Source: Pseudomonas sp. CCI4.2
GTDB taxonomy: Bacteria > Pseudomonadota > Gammaproteobacteria > Pseudomonadales > Pseudomonadaceae
Direction of reading: 5' to 3'
Assembly: GCF_034350045.1 (NCBI RefSeq)
Contig: NZ_CP133781.1
Location: forward strand, 3,892,501 to 3,956,500
DNA length: 64,000 nucleotides
Part shown: positions 34,995 through 43,979 of the stretch, one piece after another
How positions within the stretch are numbered: the first letter of the stretch is position 1
Layout of the letters: each line of letters opens with the position of its first letter
Notes under the pieces: generated by a model
Told to the model about the DNA's origin: nothing
Database searches by the model: none
Seen by the model: the letters and a program-made list of their open reading frames with translations, nothing else
Position numbers and translations under genes: made by a program

Positions 34995-35071
34995 TGTGTT
35001 TATCCTTTTTTGTGGGTCTGGTGAAACTTGGGGTTTGGGCCCAGCGAACTCAAGCTTTTGATTGCGCTGGG

Positions 35072-35782
35072 TTAGCGGTAGGTGATGAGCTCCGGGTTCT
35101 TCAACAACTGCAAATGCGTGTGGCTGTTGAACGACGCCAGAGCGACCTCACGACCACGAAACTTAAGCTGGTTGAGCGAGGTGTTGACGATTTGCCAATT
35201 GAGTTCAAAGGCCTGATGGACAGGGATTTGGGTGATCAAGTGGAGCAGGGCGGTAATAGTGCCGCCTGAAGTGAAAATCGCAATGCTGTCTTTGTTACCC
35301 GCGTTGTCCAGTACCCGGTACAGACCCGACCGAACCTGCTCAGCGAAACCGAGCCAGCTTTGCAGTCCCGGCGTGTCGTAGTTGCCGCTGTGCCAGCGAC
35401 CCATGATCAAGGCAAATAAACGTTGGAATTCTGCGCGGTTTTGCGCAGCGTTTCGCAATACGTGCAGGGCTTCCGGTTCGTCCGGCAGCATGGCCGGTAA
35501 CAAGGCGCGTATCACTGCGTCAGCATCGAACTCGTTAAAAGCAGTGTCGATCTCTAGCGTGGGCGTGCTTTGCCCAGCCGCGTCCAATTGCGCCATGGCT
35601 GCTTGAGCCGTGTGTTGTTGTCGGCGCAAGTCACCGGACAGGCAGCGATCGAAGCGCACGTTCAGTTGAGCGAGGTGCGCGCCGAGAATTTCTGCTTGGC
35701 GGATACCGGTGGGCGAAAGAACATCGTAGTCGTCCGCACCAAAGGAGGCCTGGCCATGTCGTATCAGATAGATGCTGCCCAC
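35072..35782 (-). CDS. Histidine phosphatase (phosphoglycerate-mutase-like)
   Basis: A 236-residue histidine phosphatase. The catalytic motif IYLIRHGQASFG (RHG) is at the start, with the second Arg in FDRCLSGDLRRQQHTA, Glu in FNEFDAD and the second His-type region FTSGGTITALLHLI, where the expected His is replaced by Gly-Gly-Thr. I chose GTG at 35782, with AGGA 10 bases upstream, because family members begin at GSIYLIRHGQ. A TTG at 35845 would add 21 residues that look non-coding. Substrate unknown. Confidence 0.85.
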   Translation of the reverse strand: MGSIYLIRHGQASFGADDYDVLSPTGIRQAEILGAHLAQLNVRFDRCLSGDLRRQQHTAQAAMAQLDAAGQSTPTLEIDTAFNEFDADAVIRALLPAMLPDEPEALHVLRNAAQNRAEFQRLFALIMGRWHSGNYDTPGLQSWLGFAEQVRSGLYRVLDNAGNKDSIAIFTSGGTITALLHLITQIPVHQAFELNWQIVNTSLNQLKFRGREVALASFNSHTHLQLLKNPELITYR

Positions 35783-35999
35783 GTCCGCGTCATCCTGGTG
35801 CGTTAGAGGTTTTGCGAGGTTAGGAGGATGCTCATAGCCTGTCAATAAAAAAACATACGCTTGTTTGAATCAGATTCACGGGCCCATGGTTGCGTGCTCA
35901 CAGACTGGTCGTCTGCAGGGCGCGCCGGTATGCTTGGGCCATTCGAAGCTTTTTGTTAAGCCCCTGAGTGAAGGGGCGAAATGTTCTTGAGGAGAAACT

Positions 36000-37022
36000 G
36001 TGGATTTTCTAGCTGAATACGCGAGCTTTTTAGCGAAGACGGTGACGTTGGTGGTCGCCATTTTGATCGTGTTGGCGGCATTCGCCTCAGTGCGAAGCAA
36101 AGGCCGTCGTAAATCTACAGGTCAGTTGCAGGTCAGCAAACTCAATGACTTCTATAAAGCGTTGCGCGAGCGGCTGGAGCAATCGTTACTGGACAAGGAC
36201 CGGCTAAAGGTCTTGCGCAAAGAGCAGGCCAAGGGCTTGAAGAAGCAGAAGAAGTTGGCCGAACCAAAACCTCGGGTTTACGTGCTGGACTTCGACGGTG
36301 ACATCAAAGCGTCCGCGACTGAAAGCATGCGCCATGAAATCACCGCGCTGCTGACCCTCGCCACCGCCAAGGATGAAGTGGTACTGCGCCTGGAAAGTGG
36401 CGGCGGCATGGTCCACAGCTACGGCCTCGCGTCGTCGCAGTTGGCGCGGATTCGTCAGGCGGGGATTCCGCTGACGATTTGCATCGATAAAGTGGCGGCC
36501 AGTGGCGGTTACATGATGGCGTGCATTGGCGACAAGATCATCAGCGCGCCCTTTGCCATCCTTGGATCGATTGGTGTTGTCGCGCAGTTGCCTAACGTCA
36601 ATCGTCTGTTGAAGAAGCACGATATCGACTTCGAAGTGCTGACCGCCGGTGAATACAAGCGCACGCTGACGGTGTTTGGCGAAAACACCGAGAAGGGCCG
36701 TGAGAAGTTTCAAGAAGAGTTGGACATCACTCACGAGCTGTTCAAGAACTTTGTTGCCCGCTACCGCCCGCAGTTGGCCATTGATGATGTGGCAACGGGA
36801 GAAGTCTGGCTCGGCATGGCTGCGTTGGATAAACAGTTGGTGGACGAACTGAAGACCAGTGATGAGTACCTGTCAGAGCGCGCCAAAATCGCTGACGTGT
36901 TCCATCTGCATTATTCCGAACGTAAAAGCCTTCAAGAACGTGTGGGGCTGGCGGCCAGTGCTTCAGTGGATCGTGTGTTGACAACGTGGTGGAGCCGATT
37001 GACCCAGCAACGCTTCTGGTAA
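36000..37022 (+). CDS. sohB: Inner-membrane peptidase SohB (S49 family)
   Basis: A 340-residue membrane-bound serine peptidase of the SppA/SohB family. An N-terminal membrane helix (LAKTVTLVVAILIVLAAF) is followed by a basic, charged linker and the S49 domain. The nucleophile Ser is in KVAASGGYMMACIGD and the general-base Lys in TAGEYKRTLTVFGEN. The start is GTG at 36000, five bases after AGGAGA. It may degrade signal peptides or misfolded membrane proteins. A REP doublet follows its stop. Confidence 0.94.
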   Translation: MDFLAEYASFLAKTVTLVVAILIVLAAFASVRSKGRRKSTGQLQVSKLNDFYKALRERLEQSLLDKDRLKVLRKEQAKGLKKQKKLAEPKPRVYVLDFDGDIKASATESMRHEITALLTLATAKDEVVLRLESGGGMVHSYGLASSQLARIRQAGIPLTICIDKVAASGGYMMACIGDKIISAPFAILGSIGVVAQLPNVNRLLKKHDIDFEVLTAGEYKRTLTVFGENTEKGREKFQEELDITHELFKNFVARYRPQLAIDDVATGEVWLGMAALDKQLVDELKTSDEYLSERAKIADVFHLHYSERKSLQERVGLAASASVDRVLTTWWSRLTQQRFW

Positions 37023-37038
37023 CCACTGCCTGTGCCGG

Positions 37039-37133
37039 CTCTGTGGGACCGAATTTATTCGGGAAGGCGTCGTATCAGACGCCGACGCGGTTGGATTTGA
37101 AATCCATTCCCGAATAAATTCGGTCCCACAGAG
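37039..37133. repeat. REPIN-type doublet with perfect 27-bp arms
   Basis: Arms at 37039-37065 and 37107-37133 are perfect inverted copies (core TGTGGGACCGAATTTATTCG) around a 41-base centre. The arms match the inner arms of the element at 1080-1144. It lies between the convergent sohB and DUF934 genes and could also act as a terminator. Confidence 0.88.
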
Positions 37134-37148
37134 TGCCGCTATGATCGA

Positions 37149-37643
37149 TCAGCGGCGCCGAAACAACGGCAATGGCTCATCAGTTGCCGCTTGGTAAGTC
37201 ACCGAGAAATCTTTCAAACCCTCAAGGGCTTCGTACGGGTCTTTATCCGGGCGGATGGCAAAGGCATCAAAACCACAGCGGCGCATGTAGAACAATTGGT
37301 CGCGCAGCACGTCGCCAATGGCCCTCAACTCACCCTTGTAACCATAACGGTCACGCAGCAGACGGGCGTTGGAGAAGCTACGGCCGTCGGTAAACGCCGG
37401 GAAGTTCAGGGCAATGACCTGGAACTGATTGACGTCGTCACCTATGTGTTCGGCTTCTTCGTCGCTGTCCAGCCATACGCCAAGACCACCGTCGCGCGCT
37501 TTTAGGGCGTGACCGTGATCGAGCCATAAAGCCAAGGGCACGATCAGGTCGTCGCAATTGGACAACTCGTCCAACGTCGCGTCCTTGGGCAGCAGGTGCC
37601 AGGTCTCGTCGATGACTTCGTTGTTCTTAATGATTCGCTGCAT
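37149..37643 (-). CDS. DUF934 protein of the sulfite-reductase operon
   Basis: A 164-residue cytoplasmic protein of the DUF934 family, which is found next to sulfite reductase or cysH in many proteobacteria. Visible features are LWLDHGHALKARDGGLGVWL, IALNFPAFTDGRSFSNARLL and GDVLRDQLFYMRRCGFDAF. The start at 37643 overlaps the 3' end of the reductase gene by 17 bases, which indicates coupled translation. It is thought to support assimilatory sulfate reduction; its exact role is unknown. Confidence 0.9.
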   Translation of the reverse strand: MQRIIKNNEVIDETWHLLPKDATLDELSNCDDLIVPLALWLDHGHALKARDGGLGVWLDSDEEAEHIGDDVNQFQVIALNFPAFTDGRSFSNARLLRDRYGYKGELRAIGDVLRDQLFYMRRCGFDAFAIRPDKDPYEALEGLKDFSVTYQAATDEPLPLFRRR

Positions 37644-39285
37644 AGACGCGCTCCTTGAAAGGGTCAATGCCAATACGCTGGAAGGTGTCGATGAAGCGCT
37701 CATCTTCGGTGCGTTTCTCAATGTAGACATCGATTAACTTCTCGATCACATCAGGCATGACTTCCTGAGCGAACGACGGGCCGAGGATCTTGCCCAGGTT
37801 CGCGTCACGGTTGCTGCTGCCACCGAGAGATACCTGGTAGAACTCTGCGCCTTTCTTGTCGACACCCAGGATGCCGATATGGCCCACATGGTGGTGACCA
37901 CAGGCGTTCATGCAGCCTGAAATGTTCAGGTCCAACTCGCCGATGTCGAACAGGTAATCCAGATCGTCGAAACGGCGCTGGATGGATTCGGCAATCGGGA
38001 TCGATTTGGCATTGGCCAGGGAGCAGAAATCGCCACCCGGGCAGCAAATGATGTCGGTCAGCAAGCCGATGTTCGGCGTCGCGAAACCTTGCTCGCGCAA
38101 CTCACCCCACATGGCGAACAGTTGGCTTTGCTCAACGTCTGCCAGAATGATGTTTTGCTCATGGGACGTGCGCAGTTCACCGAAGCTGTAACGGTCAGCC
38201 AGGTCGGCAATGCCGTCGAGCTGTTTGTCGGTGATATCGCCTGGCGCGACGCCGGTAGGCTTAAGTGACAAGGTCACCGCAGCGTAGCCGGGCTTTTTAT
38301 GCGCCTGAATGTTGCGTGAGCGCCAGCGTGCAAAACCTGGGTGATCAAGATCAAGCTGCGCCAGTTCGGCGGTTTGATCAGTCAGGGCTTTGTATTCGGG
38401 ATCGATAAAGTGCTTGGCCACGCGTTGTACTTCAGCTTCTGTCAGCGTGGTTTGGCCGCCCCGAAGGTGGACCATCTCAGCGTCGACTCTTTCAGCGAAG
38501 ACTTCGGGGGTCAGCGCTTTAACCAGAATTTTGATCCGCGCCTTGTATTTGTTATCACGACGGCCATAGCGGTTGTAGACCCGCAAGATAGCGTCCAGGT
38601 AACTCAACAGGTCTTGCCACGGCAGGAATTCATTGATGAATGCACCGACCACTGGCGTACGGCCGAGACCACCGCCGACCAACACCCGGAAACCCAGCTC
38701 GCCTTCAGCGTTGAGCAGCGGCTCAAGGCCAATGTCATGCACTTCAATTGCGACACGATCACTGCGTGAGCCATTGAGGGCGATCTTGAATTTACGCGGC
38801 AGGTACGCGAATTCGGGGTGGAATGTCGTCCATTGCCGAATGATCTCGCACCAAGGGCGTGGATCCACCAGTTCGTCAGCGGCAACGCCAGCGAATTGGT
38901 CGGTGGTGACGTTGCGCAGGCAGTTACCGCTGGTCTGAATCGCGTGCATTTGCACGGTAGCGAGTTCAGCCAGGATGTCCGGCACGTCTTCCAGCGCGGG
39001 CCAGTTGAATTGAATGTTCTGCCGGGTGCTGACGTGGGCATAGCCTTTGTCATAGTCCCGGGCAATTTTGGCCATCATTCGCATCTGACGCGACGTCAGC
39101 TGACCATAAGGCACAGCGACCCGCAGCATCGGCGCAAAACGTTGAACGTAAAGGCCATTCTGTAGGCGTAGCGGGCGAAACTCTTCTTCGCTCAGCTCTC
39201 CGGCCAAATAGCGGCGGGTCTGATCACGGAACTGCTTGACGCGGTCCTCGATGATCCGCTGATCGTACTCGTCATATACGTACAT
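37627..39285 (-). CDS. cysI: Sulfite reductase hemoprotein (nitrite/sulfite reductase family)
   Basis: A 552-residue siroheme [4Fe-4S] reductase that reduces sulfite to sulfide for cysteine synthesis. The cluster cysteines are in IICCPGGDFCSLANA and ISGCMNACGHHHVG. Siroheme-binding segments include ARDYDKGYAHVSTRQNIQFN and TSGNCLRNVTTDQF. The start at 39285 (MYVYDEYDQR) has an AGGACCT ribosome site; a longer frame upstream adds 14 non-family residues. It is the two-domain-repeat form used by Pseudomonas with a ferredoxin-type donor, cotranscribed with DUF934. Confidence 0.94.
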   Translation of the reverse strand: MYVYDEYDQRIIEDRVKQFRDQTRRYLAGELSEEEFRPLRLQNGLYVQRFAPMLRVAVPYGQLTSRQMRMMAKIARDYDKGYAHVSTRQNIQFNWPALEDVPDILAELATVQMHAIQTSGNCLRNVTTDQFAGVAADELVDPRPWCEIIRQWTTFHPEFAYLPRKFKIALNGSRSDRVAIEVHDIGLEPLLNAEGELGFRVLVGGGLGRTPVVGAFINEFLPWQDLLSYLDAILRVYNRYGRRDNKYKARIKILVKALTPEVFAERVDAEMVHLRGGQTTLTEAEVQRVAKHFIDPEYKALTDQTAELAQLDLDHPGFARWRSRNIQAHKKPGYAAVTLSLKPTGVAPGDITDKQLDGIADLADRYSFGELRTSHEQNIILADVEQSQLFAMWGELREQGFATPNIGLLTDIICCPGGDFCSLANAKSIPIAESIQRRFDDLDYLFDIGELDLNISGCMNACGHHHVGHIGILGVDKKGAEFYQVSLGGSSNRDANLGKILGPSFAQEVMPDVIEKLIDVYIEKRTEDERFIDTFQRIGIDPFKERVYAANH

Positions 39286-39562
39286 ATAGGTCCTGTTCTC
39301 AGCTGCTTGGAGCAAATCCGCGCGCACGGCCGCGCACTCCCAACGGAGCCGGGGGAAGATAACAGTTTGCAGTTATGCGCAAAAGTGAAGTTTGAGTATA
39401 TGCAAAGAACTAAAAGAACTAATGGCGGTAATTTGTTTGGATAACCCTACTTGAGCGATGGCCAATGCTCGACTTTACTGTGGGGGTGACCCTGGTGTTC
39501 TGAAGGCAGAGTGCTGGTCACGCTTCATGCAATCACCCATAAAACCGAAAAGAGGCGATGCA

Positions 39563-39676
39563 ATGAGCAACCCTGTCAAAATAGCGAAACCCGATAGCAA
39601 AACCGATGCTTGGGCCATTCTCTTCATTATCATCCTGGTCGTTTCCACGGCCGTTTTTTGGGTGAGCCACCAATAA
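39563..39676 (+). CDS. 37-aa single-helix membrane protein
   Basis: A very small protein, MSNPVKIAKPDSKTDAWAI followed by a membrane helix (LFIIILVVSTAVFWVS) and HQ. The ribosome site GAGGCGATGCA precedes the ATG. The charged N-terminus and single helix fit a tail-anchored inner-membrane peptide. Function unknown. It is convergent with the DUF2970 gene. Confidence 0.65.
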   Translation: MSNPVKIAKPDSKTDAWAILFIIILVVSTAVFWVSHQ

Positions 39677-39741
39677 CGAAAGCAACCTGCGGCTGTCCGG
39701 CACGCGTGTCGGACAGTGCGTCATGTAGGCGTCGCAGACGT

Positions 39742-39969
39742 CTATCCCACTGCGAAGTGCAACACCAACTGCACGATGCCAAACAGCGTCAGCGCAAACA
39801 CCCCTGTAAACAAAATCCCCAGCAGGACAAAATGGCTTGGCTTTCCATGGGTAAAGTCCCGTTCGCGATTTTTGCCACTTTGTACGCCAAAGGCGGCTGC
39901 CGTGACGCTCTGCAGCATTTGCCAGAGCGTCGGTGGTTTGCCCTTGGAGTTGTCTGGTGAGTCGTTCAT
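39742..39969 (-). CDS. DUF2970 small membrane protein
   Basis: A 75-residue protein with the DUF2970 pattern: PPTLWQMLQSVTAAAFGVQS at the amphipathic N-terminus, a basic GKNRERDFTHGK loop and one membrane helix FVLLGILFTGVFALTLFGIV. The start at 39969 has GAGGACGT upstream. The longer in-frame extension crosses a REP element and is not coding. Function unknown; it sits downstream of metH on the same strand, beyond the metH terminator. Confidence 0.85.
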   Translation of the reverse strand: MNDSPDNSKGKPPTLWQMLQSVTAAAFGVQSGKNRERDFTHGKPSHFVLLGILFTGVFALTLFGIVQLVLHFAVG

Positions 39970-40006
39970 ACGTCCTCGCAGATGTGCTTGTCTAACCCAG
40001 TCCCTG

Positions 40007-40030
40007 TAGGCGCCAACACGTTGGCTCCTA
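40007..40030. repeat. Short REP-type hairpin
   Basis: TAGGCGCCAAC-AC-GTTGGCTCCTA arms with one mismatch. The same core, GCCAACACGTTGGC, is at 48331-48344, and a related arm (GGAGCCAAC) is at 56858. Confidence 0.6.
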
Positions 40031-40075
40031 CGGTCGATTAAAGGGTAGGTAAGTGATGAGCGTAGGCCACAAATG

Positions 40076-40101
40076 AAAAACGACCCCGAAGGGCCGTTTT
40101 T
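40076..40101 (-). terminator. Intrinsic terminator after metH
   Basis: AAAAACGACCC-CGAA-GGGCCGTTTTT, an 11-bp stem with one mismatch and T run, lies 19 bases past the metH stop. Confidence 0.8.
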
Positions 40102-40119
40102 ATTCAGGCAAAAATACAA

Positions 40120-43100
40120 TCAGTTGTCATAACCCAGGTTTGGCGACAGCCAGCGCTCAGTCATGCTCAAGTCCTGGCCTTTGCGCGCGGTATAGCTTTC
40201 GATCTGGTCCTTGTCGATTTTGCCGACCGCGAAGTATTGCGCTTGAGGGTGGGCGAAATACCAGCCGCTGACTGAAGCCGCAGGGAACATCGCGTAGCTT
40301 TCGGTCAGGAACACGCCGCTCAGCCCGGTCTGGCCATCGTCACCACGGTCGAGCAAATCAAACAGCGTGCCTTTTTCAGTGTGGTCCGGGCACGCGGGGT
40401 ACCCTGGTGCGGGGCGAATGCCGACGTATTGCTCTTTGATGAGGTCTTCATTGGCCAGTTGCTCGTCCTTGGCGTAACCCCAATAGTTTTTCCGCACCTG
40501 CTGGTGCAGCCACTCGGCACAGGCTTCGGCCAACCGGTCGGCCAATGCCTTGACCATGATCGCGTTGTAGTCGTCGCCGGCATCCTGGTAAGCCTTGGAG
40601 ACCTCTTCAGCGCCGATGCCGGCGGTGGTGATAAACCCACCGACATAATCGGTCACGCCGCTGTCCTTGGGCGCTACAAAGTCGGCCAGGGAGAAGTTAG
40701 GCTTGCCGTCGGTCTTGATGATCTGTTGCCGCAGATGGTGCAGCTTGACCCGAGGCACGCCGTCATCGCCGTACAGCTCCAAATCATCGTCATCCACCTG
40801 ATTAGCAGGCCAGAAGCCAAACACGGCCCGGGCGCTGATCAGTTTTTCGTCGATCAGTTTGCGCAGAAGCTCTTTAGCGTCGGCAAACAATGACGTGGCA
40901 GCTTCACCCACCACCTCGTCAGTGAGGATGCGCGGGTACTTGCCCGCCAGGTCCCACGAGATAAAGAACGGCGTCCAATCGATGTACTCAGCCAGCACGT
41001 TGAGGTCAATATTCTCCAGCACCTTGATACCGGTGAACGTCGGTTTCACGGGCTGATAGCTGGACCACTCGAACTTGGGCTTTTTCGCCAACGCTGCGCC
41101 ATAGCTCAAGCGCTCGGTGCGGGAGCTGCGGGCGGCGGTGCGTTCCCGGACGTCAATGTACTCAAGCCGGTTTTTCTCAATGAAGGCCGGTTTCAGCTCC
41201 TTGGACAGCAATTGCGTGGCCACACCCACGGCGCGGGAGGCGTCGGTGACGTAGATCACGGCATCGTTGCTGTACTTGGGCTCGATTTTCACCGCCGTGT
41301 GCGCTTTGGAGGTCGTTGCGCCGCCGATCATCAGTGGCAGGAAGAAGTTCTGCCGCTGCATTTCCCGGGCAACGTGGACCATCTCGTCCAGGGAAGGCGT
41401 GATCAGGCCCGACAAACCGATGATGTCGCACTTGTGTTCTTTGGCGGCCAAGAGAATTTTCTCGGCAGGCACCATCACCCCGAGGTCGACGATGTCGTAG
41501 CCATTGCAACCGAGGACCACGCCGACAATGTTTTTGCCGATGTCGTGCACGTCGCCCTTGACCGTGGCCATGAGGATTTTGCCCTTGGCCACCGGCTTGT
41601 CGCCTTTTTCCAGTTCAATGAACGGGATCAAGTGCGCCACGGCCTGTTTCATCACCCGCGCCGATTTCACCACCTGTGGCAGAAACATTTTCCCCGAGCC
41701 AAACAGGTCGCCAACGATGTTCATGCCGGACATCAACGGGCCTTCGATGACTTCGATCGGGCGCTTGAACGACTGCCGCGACTCTTCAGTGTCTTCGACG
41801 ATGTGCGTGGTGATGCCCTTGACCAGGGCATGCTCCAGGCGTTTGTTCACCGGCCAGCCGCGCCACTCTTCGGTTTCTGCTTCCTTGACGCTGCCGTCGC
41901 CCCGGTACTTGTCGGCAATCGCCACCAGCGCGTCGGTGCCGTGCGGGGTGCGGTTGAGCACCACGTCTTCGACGATATCGCGCAGTTCGGTAGGGATCTG
42001 GTCGTAAATTTCCAGCTGCCCGGCGTTGACGATACCCATGCTCAAGCCGTTGCGGATCGCGTACAGCAGGAACACCGAGTGAATCGCCTCACGCACCGGG
42101 TTGTTGCCCCGGAACGAGAACGACACGTTGGACACGCCGCCCGAGGTCAGGGCGTGGGGCAGGTGGTCGCGAATGTAAGCACAGGCGTTGATGAAATCGA
42201 CCGCGTAGTTGTTGTGCTCTTCGATGCCGGTTGCGATGGCAAAAATGTTCGGGTCGAAGATGATGTCTTCCGGCGGGAAGCCCACATCGTTGACCAAAAT
42301 GTCGTAAGAGCGCTTACAGATTTCTTTTTTGCGTTTCTCGGTATCGGCCTGGCCGTCTTCATCGAACGCCATGACCACCACGGCGGCGCCGTAGCGCTTG
42401 CACAGCTTGGCGTGATGAATGAACTGCTCGACACCTTCCTTCATGCTGATGGAGTTGACGATGCCCTTGCCCTGAATGCATTTCAGGCCGGCTTCGATCA
42501 CTTCCCATTTGGAGGAGTCGATCATGATCGGTACGCGGGAGATGTCCGGTTCGCCGGCAATCAGATTGAGGAAGGTCACCATGGCCTTCTTCGAATCGAG
42601 CATGCCCTCGTCCATGTTGATGTCGATCACCTGGGCGCCGGACTCGACCTGTTGCAAGGCAACTTCCAGGGCTTCGGTGTAGTTATCTTCACGAATCAAC
42701 CGGGCAAAACGTGCGGAACCGGTGATGTTGGTACGCTCGCCGACGTTAATGAACAACGAGCTGCGATCAATGGTGAACGGTTCCAGGCCTGACAGGCGGC
42801 AGGCTTTCGGGATATCCGGGATAGCGCGCGGCGGGTGCTTGCTCACCGCATTGGCGATGGCCTTGATGTGCGCAGGGGTGGTGCCGCAGCAGCCGCCAAC
42901 AATGTTGAGAAAACCGCTCTGGGCAAACTCTTCGATGATCGCGGCCGTCTGGTTCGGCTCTTCGTCGTACTCGCCGAAGGCGTTGGGCAAACCGGCGTTA
43001 GGGTGAGCCGACACATAGGTGCCGGCTTTATTCGACAGCTCTTCCAGATAAGGCCGTAAATCAGCGGCACCCAGCGCGCAGTTCAAGCCCACTGAGAGGG

Positions 43101-43827
43101 GTTTGGCGTGGGCGACGGAGTTCCAGAACGCTTCGGTCGTCTGCCCGGACAAGGTACGGCCCGAGGCATCGGTGATGGTCCCGGAAATCATGATCGGCAA
43201 TTCAAATCCGACGTCTTCGAACACGCCCTGTACCGCGAAAATCGCCGCTTTGGCGTTCAGCGTGTCGAAAATCGTCTCGATCAAAATCAGGTCGGCGCCG
43301 CCTTCGATCAGCCCGAGGGTGGCTTCGGTGTAGTTTTCCACCAATTCATCGAAAGTAACGTTGCGATAGCCCGGGTTATTGACGTCTGGCGACAGCGAGC
43401 AGGTGCGGCTGGTCGGACCTAGAACGCCGGCGACGAAACGCGGTTTATCCGGCGTTTCCAGGGTTTTTGCGTCAGCCACCTTGCGGGCGAGGCGGGCGCC
43501 TTCTACGTTCAACTCGTAGACCAGCGCTTCCATGCCGTAATCGGCCTGGGACACTTGGGTCGCGTTGAAGGTGTTGGTTTCGAGAATGTCGGCACCGGCG
43601 TCGAGGTAGGCCTTCTCGATAGCCCCGATCACATCCGGACGACTGAGAATCAACAGGTCATTGTTGCCTTTGACGTCGCTTGGCCAATCAGCAAAGCGTT
43701 TGCCCCGGTAGTCCTCTTCCTCAAGCCGATAGCTCTGGATCATGGTGCCCATGCCGCCATCGAGAATCAGAATGCGCTCTTTGAGGGCTTTTTGGAGAGC
43801 TGAGAGGCGAACGCTGCGATCGGACAT
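40120..43827 (-). CDS. metH: Cobalamin-dependent methionine synthase
   Basis: A 1235-residue modular enzyme that transfers the methyl group of methyltetrahydrofolate to homocysteine through methylcobalamin. Domains in order: homocysteine-binding barrel (ILDGGMGTMIQSYRL; zinc Cys in GGCCGTTPAHI), pterin-binding barrel (FINVGERTNITGSARF), helical cap and B12 domain with the lower-ligand His in KGDVHDIGKNIVGV, and the C-terminal AdoMet reactivation domain (RPAPGYPACPDHTEK). The start at 43827 has AGGTAGTCCT upstream. It uses the cobalamin made by the genes at 48-56 kb. No B12 riboswitch is seen upstream of it. Confidence 0.97.
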   Translation of the reverse strand: MSDRSVRLSALQKALKERILILDGGMGTMIQSYRLEEEDYRGKRFADWPSDVKGNNDLLILSRPDVIGAIEKAYLDAGADILETNTFNATQVSQADYGMEALVYELNVEGARLARKVADAKTLETPDKPRFVAGVLGPTSRTCSLSPDVNNPGYRNVTFDELVENYTEATLGLIEGGADLILIETIFDTLNAKAAIFAVQGVFEDVGFELPIMISGTITDASGRTLSGQTTEAFWNSVAHAKPLSVGLNCALGAADLRPYLEELSNKAGTYVSAHPNAGLPNAFGEYDEEPNQTAAIIEEFAQSGFLNIVGGCCGTTPAHIKAIANAVSKHPPRAIPDIPKACRLSGLEPFTIDRSSLFINVGERTNITGSARFARLIREDNYTEALEVALQQVESGAQVIDINMDEGMLDSKKAMVTFLNLIAGEPDISRVPIMIDSSKWEVIEAGLKCIQGKGIVNSISMKEGVEQFIHHAKLCKRYGAAVVVMAFDEDGQADTEKRKKEICKRSYDILVNDVGFPPEDIIFDPNIFAIATGIEEHNNYAVDFINACAYIRDHLPHALTSGGVSNVSFSFRGNNPVREAIHSVFLLYAIRNGLSMGIVNAGQLEIYDQIPTELRDIVEDVVLNRTPHGTDALVAIADKYRGDGSVKEAETEEWRGWPVNKRLEHALVKGITTHIVEDTEESRQSFKRPIEVIEGPLMSGMNIVGDLFGSGKMFLPQVVKSARVMKQAVAHLIPFIELEKGDKPVAKGKILMATVKGDVHDIGKNIVGVVLGCNGYDIVDLGVMVPAEKILLAAKEHKCDIIGLSGLITPSLDEMVHVAREMQRQNFFLPLMIGGATTSKAHTAVKIEPKYSNDAVIYVTDASRAVGVATQLLSKELKPAFIEKNRLEYIDVRERTAARSSRTERLSYGAALAKKPKFEWSSYQPVKPTFTGIKVLENIDLNVLAEYIDWTPFFISWDLAGKYPRILTDEVVGEAATSLFADAKELLRKLIDEKLISARAVFGFWPANQVDDDDLELYGDDGVPRVKLHHLRQQIIKTDGKPNFSLADFVAPKDSGVTDYVGGFITTAGIGAEEVSKAYQDAGDDYNAIMVKALADRLAEACAEWLHQQVRKNYWGYAKDEQLANEDLIKEQYVGIRPAPGYPACPDHTEKGTLFDLLDRGDDGQTGLSGVFLTESYAMFPAASVSGWYFAHPQAQYFAVGKIDKDQIESYTARKGQDLSMTERWLSPNLGYDN

Positions 43828-43979
43828 AGGACTACCTGAAATAGGCTGATACAGAAGGTCGGGGATAATAGCAAACCTGCGCGCTTTTAGTGAGAGCCGC
43901 GGTTTTGCATGAATATCGCTCATGTTGGAAGGGTGACAGTCTCGATAGAATTACCGCGTTAATTGTCTGGACGTTGGAT

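Noticed and set aside
41212..42792. A 526-codon open frame antisense to metH
   Set aside because: It lies wholly inside metH on the other strand, has low-complexity His/Val/Asp-rich translation and no ribosome site or family features. It is a shadow of GC-rich codon use.
43828..43979. B12 riboswitch upstream of metH
   Set aside because: The conserved GCCACTG and AAGCCAGGAGACC boxes are absent in the metH-cti gap.
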